Source: Siphonodentalium dalli (lineage: Eukaryota; Mollusca; Scaphopoda; Gadilida; Siphonodentaliidae). Taken from it: a DNA stretch of 64,000 bases. The notes beneath the pieces were generated by a model. It saw nothing but the letters and a program-made list of their open reading frames with translations, searched no databases and had not been told where the DNA came from. Positions 49,601 through 61,200 of this stretch are shown in pieces (position 1 is the first letter of the stretch; each line of letters opens with the position of its first letter). The position numbers were made by a program, and so were the translations under genes. The stretch spans positions 269,755,426 to 269,819,425 of the forward strand of contig CP136063.1 in NCBI GenBank assembly GCA_032622095.1. The letters run 5' to 3'.

Positions 49601-52210
49601 AGGACTCGTTCCCATTTACATGTCAATGTCAACAGCCATGACAAATTTCACGAAGATCCGACCAAAGCTACGACCTGTAGCCCGCGCCAAAGGATTTAGT
49701 CATGCAAAGATTAAAATCCAAGATGCTCATGAGTCATGACGGCCATGATTTTTGGCCAAACTACCCCAAAGTGACTCGTTCCCATCTACATGTCAATATT
49801 AACATCTATGACAAATTTCATGATAATCAGACGAACAGTACGACCTGTAGACTGCGCCAATCTATTTAATTTTGAAATCAAAGATGGCTGCCAGCAGCTA
49901 AGCTTTTGGCCAAATTACCCCAAAATGACTCATTCCCATCTACATGTCAATGTCAACATTCATGACAAATTTCATAATAATCTGACCAAAGTTAGGACCT
50001 GTAGCCTGTGCCAAAGGATTTAGTCATGCAAAGAGTAAAATCCAAGATGGCTGCTGGCGGCCATTTCTTTTGACCGAATGACCCCAAAAGGACTCGTTCC
50101 CATTTACATGTCAAGGTCAACAGCCATGACAAATTTCATGAAGATCCGACCAAAGCTACGACCTGTAGCCCGCGCCGAAGGATTTAGTCATGCAAAGAGT
50201 AAAATCCAAGATGGCTACTGGTGGCCATGTTTTTTGGCCTAACGACCCCAAAATAACTCGTTGCCATCTACATGTCACTATTAACATCTATGACAAATTT
50301 CATGATAATCAGACGAACAGTACGACCTGTAGACCGCGCCAATCTATTTAATTTTGAAATCAAAGATGGCTGCCAGCGGCCATGTTTTTTGGCCAAATTA
50401 CCCCAAAATGACTCATTCCCATCTACATGTCAATGTCAACATTCATGACAAATTTCATAATAATCTGACCAAAGTTAGGACCTGTAGCCTGTCCCAAAGG
50501 ATTTAGTCATGCAAAGAGTAAAATCCAAGATGGCTGCTGGCGGCCATGTCTTTTGACCGAATGACCCCAAAAGGACTCGTTCCCATTTACATGTCAATTT
50601 TAACAGCCATGACAAATTTCACGAAGATCCGACCAAAGCTACGACCTGTAGCCCGCGCCAAAGGATTTAGGCATGCAAAGATTAAAATCCAAGATGCTCA
50701 TGAGTCATGACGGCCATGTTTTTTGGCCAAACTACCCCAAAGTGACTCGTTCCCATCTGCCTGTCATTATTAACATCCATGACAAATTTCATGATAATCA
50801 GACGAACAGTACGACCTGTAGACCGCGCCAATCTATTTAATTTTGAAATCAAAGATGGCTGCCAGCGGCCATGTTTTTTAGCCAAATGACCCCACAATGA
50901 CTCATTCCCCATCTAAATGTTAATGTCAACATTCATGACAAGTTTCATAATAATCTGACCAAAGTTAGGACCTGTAGCCTGTGCCAAAGGATTTAGTCAT
51001 GCAAAGAGTAAAATCCAAGATGGCTGCTGGCGGCCATGTCTTTTGACCGAATGACCCCAAAAGGACTCGTTCCCATTTACATGTCAATGTCAACAGCCAT
51101 GACAAATTTCACGAAGATCCGACCAAAGCTACGACCTGTAGCCCGCGCCAAAGGATTTAGTCATGCAAAGATTAAAATCCAAGATGCTCATGAGTCATGA
51201 CGGCCATGTTTTTTGGCCAAACTACCCCAAAGTGACTCGTTCCCATCTACATGTCAATATTAACATCTATGACAAATTTCATGATAATCAGACGAACAGT
51301 ACGACCTGTAGACTGCGCCAATCTATTTAATTTTGAAATCAAAGATGGCTGCCAGCAGCTAAGCTTTCGGCCAAATTACCCCAAAATGACTCATTCCTTC
51401 TACATGTCAATGTCAACATTCATGACAAATTTCATAATAATCTGACCAAAGTTAGGACCTGTAGCCTGTGCCAAAGGATTTAGTCATGCAAAGAGTAAAA
51501 TCCAAGATGGCTGCTGGCGGCCATGTCTTTTAACCGAATGACCCCAAAAGGACTCGTTCCCATTTACATGTCAAGGTCAACAGCCATGACAAATTTCATG
51601 AAGATCCGACCAAAGCTACGACCTGTAGCCCGCGCCGAAGGATTTAGTCATGCAAAGAGTAAAATCCAAGATGGCTACTGGTGGCCATGTTTTTTGGCCT
51701 AACGACCCCAAAATAACTCGTTGCCATCTACATGTCACTATTAACATCTATGACAAATTTCATGATAATCAGACGAACAGTACGACCTGTAGACCGCGCC
51801 AATCTATTTAATTTTGAAATCAAAGATGGCTGCCAGCGGCCATGTTTTTTGGCCAAATTACCCCAAAACGACTCATTCCTTCTACATGTCAATGTCAACA
51901 TTCATGACAAATTTCATAATAATCTGACCAAAGTTAGGACCTGTAGCCTGTGCCAAAGGATTTAGTCATGCAAAGAGTAAAATCCAAGATGGCTGCTGCC
52001 GGCCATGTCTTTTGACCGAATGACCCCAAAAGGACTCGTTCCCATTTACATGTCAATGTCAACAGCCATGACAAATTTCACGAAGATCCGACCAAAGCTA
52101 CGACCTGTAGCCCGCGCCAAAGGATTTAGTCATGCAAAGATTAAAATCCAAGATGCTCATGAGTCATGACGGCCATGTTTTTTGGCCAAACTACCCCAAA
52201 GTGACTCGTT
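42240..52210 (+). repeat. ~5-kb tandem duplication (offset 5,181 bp, then 4,691 bp)
   Basis: Positions 42342, 42751, 43320 and 44121 correspond to 47523, 47932, 48501 and 49302 (offset 5,181). Positions 45099, 45991, 46560 and 47041 correspond to 49790, 50682, 51251 and 51732 (offset 4,691). The 490-bp change equals one trimer, missing from the right copy between about 49.5 and 49.8 kb. Confidence 0.8.
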
Positions 52211-55200
52211 CCCATCTACATGTCAATATTAACATCTATGACAAATTTCATGATAATCAGACGAACAGTACGACCTGTAGACTGCGCCAATCTATTTAAT
52301 TTTGAAATCAAAGATGGCTGCCAGCAGGTAAGCTTTTGGCCAAATTACCCCAAAATGACTCATTCCTTCTACATGTCAATGTCAACATTCATGACAAATT
52401 TCATAATAATCTGACCAAAGTTAGGACCTGTAGCCTGTGCCAAAGGATTTAGTCATGCAAAGAGTAAAATCCAAGATGGCTGCTGGCGGCCATGTCTTTT
52501 GACCGAATGACCCCAAAAGGACTCGTTCCCATTTACATGTCAAGGTCAACAGCCATGACAAATTTCATGAAGATCCGACCAAAGCTACGACCTGTAGCCT
52601 GCGCCGAAGGATTTAGTCATGCAAAGAGTAAAATCCAAGATGGCTACTGGTGGCCATGTTTTTTGGCCTAACGACCCCAAAATAACTCGTTGCCATCTAC
52701 ATGTCACTATTAACATCTATGACAAATTTCATGATAATCAGACGAACAGTACGACCTGTAGACCGCGCCAATCTATTTAATTTTGAAATCAAAGATGGCT
52801 GCCAGCGGCCATGTTCTTTGGCCAAATTACCCCAAAATGACTCATTCCCATCTACATGTCAATGTCAACATTCATGACAAATTTCATAATAATCTGACCA
52901 AAGTTAGGACCTGTAGCCTGTGCCAAAGGATTTAGTCATGCAAAGAGTAAAATACAAGATGGCTGCTGGCGGCCATGTCTTTTGACCGAATGACCCCAAA
53001 ATGACTCGTTCCCATTTACATGTCAAGGTCAACAGCCACGACAAATTTCATGAAGATCCGACCAAAGCTACGACCTGTAGCCCGCGCCAAAGGATTTAGT
53101 CATGCAAAGAGTAAAATCCAAGATGGCTACTCGTGGCCATGTTTTTTGGCCTAACGATCCCAAAATTTCTCGTTCCCATCTACATGTCAATATTAACATC
53201 TATGACAAATTTCATGATAATCAGACGAACAGTACGACCTGTAGACTGCGCCAATCTATTTAATTTTGAAGTCAAAGATTGCTGCCAGCAGCTAAGCTTT
53301 TGGCCAAATTACCCCAAAATGACTCATTCCCATCTACATGTCAATGTCAACATTCATGACAAATTTCATAATAATCTGACCAAAGTTAGGACCTGTAGCC
53401 TGTGCCAAAGGATTTAGTCATGCAAAGAGTAAAATCCAAGATGGCTGCTGGCGGCCATGTCTTTTGACCGAATGACCCCAAAATAACTCGTTGCCATCTA
53501 CATGTCACTATTAACATCTATGACAAATTTCATGATAATCAGACGAACAGTACGACCTGTAGACCGCGCCAATCTATTTAATTTTGAAATCAAAGATGGC
53601 TGCCAGCGGCCATGTTTTTTGGCCAAATTATCCCAAAATGACTCATTCCCATCTACATGTCAATGTCAACATTCATGACAAATTTCATAATAATCTGACC
53701 AAAGTTAGGACCTGTAGCCTGTCCCAAAGGATTTAGTCATGCAAAGAGTAAAATCCAAGATGGCTGCTGGCGGCCATGTCTTTTGACCGAATGACCCCAA
53801 AAGGACTTGTTCCCATTTACATGTCAAGGTCAACAGCCATGACAAATTTCATGAAGATCCGACCAAAGCTACGACCTGTAGCCCGCGCCGAAGGATTTAG
53901 TCACGCAAAGAGTAAAATCCAAGATGGCTACTGGTGGCCATGTTTTTTGGCCTAACGACCCCAAAATAACTCGTTGCCATCTACATGTCACTATTAACAT
54001 CTATGACAAATTTCATGATAATCAGACGAACAGTACGACCTGTAGACCGCGCCAATCTATTTAATTTTGAAATCAAAGATGGCTGCCAGCGGCCATGTTT
54101 TTTGGCCAAATTATCCCAAAATGACTCATTCCCATCTACATGTCAATGTCAACATTCATGACAAATTTCATAATAATCTGACCAAAGTTAGGACCTGTAG
54201 CCTGTCCCAAAGGATTTAGTCATGCAAAGAGTAAAATCCAAGATGGCTGCTGGCGGCCATGTCTTTTTGACCGAATGACCCCAAAAGGACTCGTTCCCAT
54301 TTACATGTCAATTTCAACAGCCATGACAAATTTCACGAAGATCCGACCAAAGCTACGACCTGTAGCCCGCGCCAAAGGATTTAGTCATGCAAAGATCAAA
54401 ATCCAAGATGCTCATGAGTCATGACGGCCATGTTTTTTGGCCAAACTACCCCAAAGTGACTCGTTCCCATCTGCCTGTCATTATTAACATCCATGACAAA
54501 TTTCATGATAATCAGTCGAACAGTACGACCTGTAGACCGCGCCAATCTATTTAATTTTGAAATCAAAGATGGCTGCCAGCGGCCATGTTTTTTGGCCAAA
54601 TTATCCCAAAATGACTCATTCCCATCTACATGTCAATGTCAACATTCATGACAAATTTCATAATAATCTGACCAAAGTTAGGACCTGTAGCCTGTGCCAA
54701 AGGATTTAGTCATGCAAAGAGTAAAATCCAAGATGGCTGCTGGCGGCCATGTCTTTTGACCGAATGACCCCAAAAGGACTCGTTCCCATTTACATGTCAA
54801 GGTCAACAGCCATGACAAATTTTATGAAGATCCGACCAAAGCTACGACCTCTAGCCCGCGCCAAATGATTTAGTCATGCAAAGATTAAAATCCAAGATGC
54901 TCATGACGGCCATGTTTTTTGGCCAAACTACCCCAAAATGACTCGTTCCCATCTGCCTGTCATTATTAACATACAAGACAAATTTCATGATAATCAGACG
55001 AACAGTACGACCTGTAGACCGCGCCAATCTATTTAATTTTGAAAGCAAAGATGGCTGCCAGCGGCCACGTTTTTTTGGCCAAATGACCCCAAAATGACTC
55101 ATTCCCATCTACATGTCAATGTCAACATTCGTGACAAATTTCATAATTATATGACAAAAGTAAGGATCTGTAGCCTGTGCCAAAGGATTTAGTCATGCAA

Positions 55201-58200
55201 AGAGTAAAATCCAAGATGGCTGCTGGCGGCCATGTCTTTTGACCGAATGACCCCAAAAGGACTCGTTCCCATTTACATGTCAAGGTCAACAGCCATGACA
55301 AATTTCATGAAGATCCGACCAAAGCTACAACCTGTAGCCCGCGCCGAAGGATTTAGTCATGCAAAGAGTAAAATCCAAGATGGCTACTGGTGGCCATGTT
55401 TTTTGGTCTAACGACCCCAAAATAACTCGTTGCCATCTACATGTCAATATTAACATCTATGGCAAATTTCATGATAATCAGACGAACAGTACGACCTGTA
55501 GACCGCGCCAATCTATTTAATTTTGAAATCAAAGATGGCTGCCAGCGGCCATGTATTTTGGCGAAATTACCCCAAAATGACTCATTCCCATCTACATGTC
55601 AATGTCAACATTCATGACAAATTTCATAATAATCTGACCAAAGTTAGGACCTGTAGCCTGTGCCAAATGATTTAGTCATGCAAAGAGTAAAATACAAGAT
55701 GGCTGCTGGCGGCCATGTCTTTTGACCGAATGACCCCAAAATGACTCGTTCCCATTTACATGTCAAGGTCAACAGTCACGACAAATTTCATGAAGATCCG
55801 ACCAAAGCTACGACCTGTAGCCCGCGCCAAAGGATTTAGTCATGCAAAGAGTAAAATCCAAGATGGCTACTGGTGGCCATGTATTTTGGCCTAACGATCC
55901 CAAAATAACTCGTTGCCATCTACATGTCAATATTAACATCTATGACAAATTTCATGATAATCAGACGAACAGTACGACCTGTAGACTGCGCCAATCTATT
56001 TAATTTTGAAATCAAAGATGGCTGCCAGCAGCTAAGATTTTGGCCAAATTACCCCAAAATGACTCATTCCCATCTACATATCAATGTCAACATTCATGAC
56101 AAATTTCATAATAATCTGACCAAAGTTAGGACCTGTAGCCTGTGCCAAAGGATTTAGTCATGCAAAGAGTAAAATCCAAGATGGTTGCTGGCAGCCATGT
56201 CTTTTGACCGAATGACCCCAAAAGGACTCGTTCCCATTTACATGTCAACGTCAACAGCCATGACAAATTTCATGAAGATCCGACCAAAGCTACGACCTGC
56301 AGCCCGCGCCGAAGCATTTAGTCATGCAAAGAGTAAAATACAAGATGGCTACTGGTGGCCATGTTTTTTGGCCTAACGACCCCAAAATAACTCGTTGCCA
56401 TCTACATGTCACTATTAACATCTATGACAAATTTCATGATAATCAGATGAACAGTACGAACTGTAGACCGCGCCAATCTATTTAATTTTGAAGTCAAAGA
56501 TGGCTGCCAGCGGCCATGTTTTTTGGCCAAATTACCCCAAAATGACTCATTCCCATCTACATGTCAATGTCAACATTCATGACAAATTTCATAATAATCT
56601 GACCAAAGTTAGGACCTGTAGCCTGTGCCAAAGGATTTAGTCATGCAAAGATTAAAATCCAAGATGCTCATGAGTCATGACGGCCATGTTTTTTGGCCAA
56701 ACTACCCCAAAATGACTCGTTCCCATCTGCCTGTCATTACTAACATCCATGACAAATTTCATGATAATCAGACGAACAGTACGACCTGTAGACCGCGCCA
56801 ATCTATTTAATTTTGAAATCAAAGATGGCTGCCAGCGGCCATGTTTTTTAGCCAAATGACCCCACAATGACTCATTCCCCATCTACATGTCAATCTCAAC
56901 ATTCATGACAAATTTCATAATGATCTGACAAAAGTAAGGACATGTAGCCTGTGCCAAAGGATTTAGTCATGCAAAGAGTAAAATCCAAGATGGCTGCTGA
57001 CGGCCATGTCTTTTGACCGAGTGACCACAAAAGGACTCGTTCCCATTTACATGTCAAGGTCAACAGCCACGACAATTTCATGAAGATCTGACCAAAGCTA
57101 CGACCTGTAGCCCGCGCCAAAGGATTTAGTCATGCAAAGATTAAAATCCAAGATGCTCATGACGGCCATGTTTTTTGGCCAAACTACCCCAAAGTGACTC
57201 GTTCCCATCTGCCTGTCATTATTAACATCCATGACAAATTTCATGATAATCAGACGAACAGTACGACCTGTAGACCGCGCCAATCTATTTAATTTTGAAA
57301 TCAAAGATGGCTGCCAGTGGCCATGTTTTTTAGCCAAATTACCCCACAATGACTCATTCCCCATCTACATGTTAATGTCAACATTCATGACAAGTTTCAT
57401 AATAATCAGACCAAAGTTAGGACCTGTAGCCTGTGCCAAAGGATTTAGTCATGCAAAGAGTAAAATCCAAGATGGCTGCTGGCGGCCATTTCTTTTGACC
57501 GAATGACCCCAAAATGACTCGTTCCCATTTACATGTCAAGGTCAACAGCCACAACAAATTTCATGAAGATCCGACCAAAGCTACGACCTGTAGCCCGCGC
57601 CAAAGGATTTAGTCATGCAAAGAGTAAAATCCAAGATGGCTACTGGTGGCCATGTTTTTTGGCCTAACGATCCCAAAATATCTCGTTCCCATCTACATGT
57701 CAATATTAACATCTATGACAAATTTCATGATAATCAGACGAACAGTACGACCTGTAGACTGCGCCAATCTATTTAATTTTGAAGTCAAAGATGGCTGCCA
57801 GCAGCTAAGCTTTTGGCCAAATTACCACAAAATGACTCATTCCCATCTACATGTCAATGTCAACATTCATGACAAATTTCATAATAATCTGACCAAAGTT
57901 AGGACCTGTAGCCTGTGCCAAAGGATTTAGTCATGCAAAGAGTAAAATCCAAGATGGCTGCTGGCGGCCATGTCTTTTGACCGAATGACCACAAAAGGAA
58001 TCGTTTCCATTTACATGTCAAGGTCAACAGCCATGACAAATTTCATGAAGATCCGACCAAAGCTACGACCTGTAGCCCGCGCCAAAGGATTTAGTCATGC
58101 AAAGATTAAAATCCAAGATGCTCATGAGTCATGACGGCCATGTTTGTTGGCCTAACGACCCCAAAATAACTCGTTGCCATCTACATGTCACTATTAACAT

Positions 58201-61200
58201 CTATGACAAATTTCATGATAATCAGACGAACAGTACGACCTGTAGACCGCGCCAATCTATTTAATTTTGAAATCAAAGATGGCTGCCAGCGGCCATGTTT
58301 TTTGGCCAAATTACCCCAAAATGACTCATTCCCATCTACATGTCAATGTCAACATTCATGACAAATTTCATAATAATCTGACCAAAGTTAGGACCTGTAG
58401 CCTGTCCCAAAGGATTTAGTCATGCAAAGAGTAAAATCCAAGATGGCTGCTGGCGGCCATGTCTTTTGACCGAATGATCCCAAAAGGACTCGTTCCCATT
58501 TAAATGTCAATGTCAACAGCCATGACAAATTTCACGAAGATGCGACCAAAGCTACGACCTGTAGCCCGCGCCAAAGGATTTAGTCATGCAAAGATTAAAA
58601 TCCAAGATGCTCATGACGGCCATGTTTTTTGGCCAAACTACCCCAAAATGACTCGTTCCCATCTGCCTGTCATTATTAACATACATGACAAATTTCATGA
58701 TAATCAGACGAACAGTACGACCTGTAGACCGCGCCAATCTATTTAATTTTGAAAGCAAAGATGGCTGCCAGCGGCCACGTTTTTTGGCCAAATGACCCCA
58801 AAATGACTCATTCCCATCTACATGTCAATGTCAACATTCATGACAAATTTCATAATGATATAACAAAAGTAAGGATCTGTAGCCTGTGCCAAAGGATTTA
58901 GTCATGCAAAGAGTAAAATCCAAGATGGCTGCTGGCGGCCATGTCTTTTGACCGAATGACCCCAAAAGGACTCGTTCCCATTTACATGTCAAGGTCAACA
59001 ACCATGACAAATTTCATGAAGATCCGACCAAAGCTACGACCTGTAGCCCGCCGCGCCGAAGGATTTAGTCATGCAAAGAGTAAAATCCAAGATGGCTACT
59101 GGTGGCCATGTTTTTTGGCCTAACAACCCCAAAATAACTCGTTGCCATCTACATGTCAATATTAACATCTATGACAAATTTCATGATAATCAGACGAACA
59201 GTACGACCTGTAGACCGCGCCAATCTATTTAATTTTGAAAGCAAAGATGGCTGCCAGCGGCCACGTTTTTTGGCCAAATGACCCCAAAATGACTCATTCC
59301 CATCTACATGTCAATGTCAACATTCATGACAAATTTCATAATGATATAACAAAAGTAAGGATCTGTAGCCTGTGCCAAAGGATTTAGTCATGCAAAGAGT
59401 AAAATCCAAGATGGCTGCTGGCGGCCATGTCTTTTGACCGAATGACCCCAAAATGACTCGTTCCCATTTACATGTCAAGGTCAACAGCCACGACAAATTT
59501 CATGAAAATCCGACCAAAGCTACGACCTGTAGCCCGCGCCAAAGGATTTAGTCATGCAAAGAGTAAATTCCAAGATGGCTACTGGTGGCCATGTTTTTTG
59601 GCCTAACAATCCCAAAATATCTCGTTCCCATCTACATGTCAATATTAACATCTATGACAAATTTCATGATAATCAGACGAACAGTACGACCTGTAGACTG
59701 CGCCAATCTATTTAATTTTGAAGTCAAAGATGGCTGCCAGCAGCTAAGCTTTTGGCCAAATTAACCCAAAATGACTCATTCCCATCTACATGTCAATGTC
59801 AACATTCATGACAAATTTCATAATAATCAGACCAAAGTTAGGACCTGTAGCCTGTGCCAAAGGATTTAGTCATGCAAAGAGTAAAATCCAAGATGGCTGC
59901 TGGCGGCCATGTCTTTTGACCGAATGACCCCAAAAGGACTCGTTCCCATTTACATGTCAAGGTCAACAGCCATGACAAATTTCATGAAGATCCGACCAAA
60001 GCTACGACCTGTAGCCCGCGCCGAAGGATTTAGTCATGCAAAGAGTAAAATCCAAGATGGCTACTGGTGGCCATGTTTTTTGGCCTAACGACCCCAAAAT
60101 AACTCGTTGCCATTTACATGTCACTATTAACATCTATGACAAATTTCATGATAATCAGACGAACAGTACGACCTGTAGACCGCGCCAATCTATTTAATTT
60201 TGAAATCAAAGATGGCTGCCAGCGGCCATGTTTTTTGGCCAAATTACCCCAAAATGACTCATTACCATCTACATGTCAATGTCAACATTCATGACAAATT
60301 TCATAATAATCTGACCAAAGTTAGGACCTGTAGCCTGTCCCAAAGGATTTAGTCATGCAAGGAGTAAATCCAAGATGGCTGCTGGCGGCCATATCTTTTG
60401 ACCGAATGACCCCAAAAGGACTCGTTCCCATTTACATGTCAATGTCAACAGCCATGACAAATTTCACGAAGATCCGACCAAAGCTACGACCTGTAGCCCG
60501 CGCCAAAGGATTTAGTCATGCAAAGATTAAAATCCAAGATGCTCATGAGTCATGACGGCCATGTTTTTTTGCCAAACTACCCCAAAGTGACTCGTTCCCA
60601 TCTGCCTGTCATTATTAACATCCATGACAAATTTCATGATAGTCAGATGAAAAGTACGACCTGTAGACCGCGCCAATCTATTTAATTTTGAAATCAAAGA
60701 TGGCTGCCAGCGGCCATGTTTTTTAGCCAAATGACCCCACAATGACTCATTCCCCATCTAAATGTCAATATCAACATTCATGACAAGTTTCATAATAATC
60801 TGACCAAAGTTAGGACCTGTAGCCTGTGCCAAAGGATTTAGTCATGCAAAGAGTAAAATCCAAGATGGCTGCTGACGGCCATGTCTTTTGACCGAATGAC
60901 CGCAAAAGAACTCGTTCCCATTTACATGTCAAGGTTAACAGCCATGACAAATTTCATGAAGATCCGACCAAAGCTACGACCTGTAGCCCGCGCCAAATGA
61001 TTTAGTCATGCAAAGATTAAAATCCAAGATGCTCATGACGGCCATGTTTTTTGGCCAAACTACCCCAAAATGACTCGTTCCCATCTGACTGTCATTATTA
61101 ACATACATGACAAATTTCATGATAATCAGACGAACAGTACGACCTGTAGACCGCGCCAATCTATTTAATTTTGAAATCAAAGATGGCTACCAGCGGCCAT

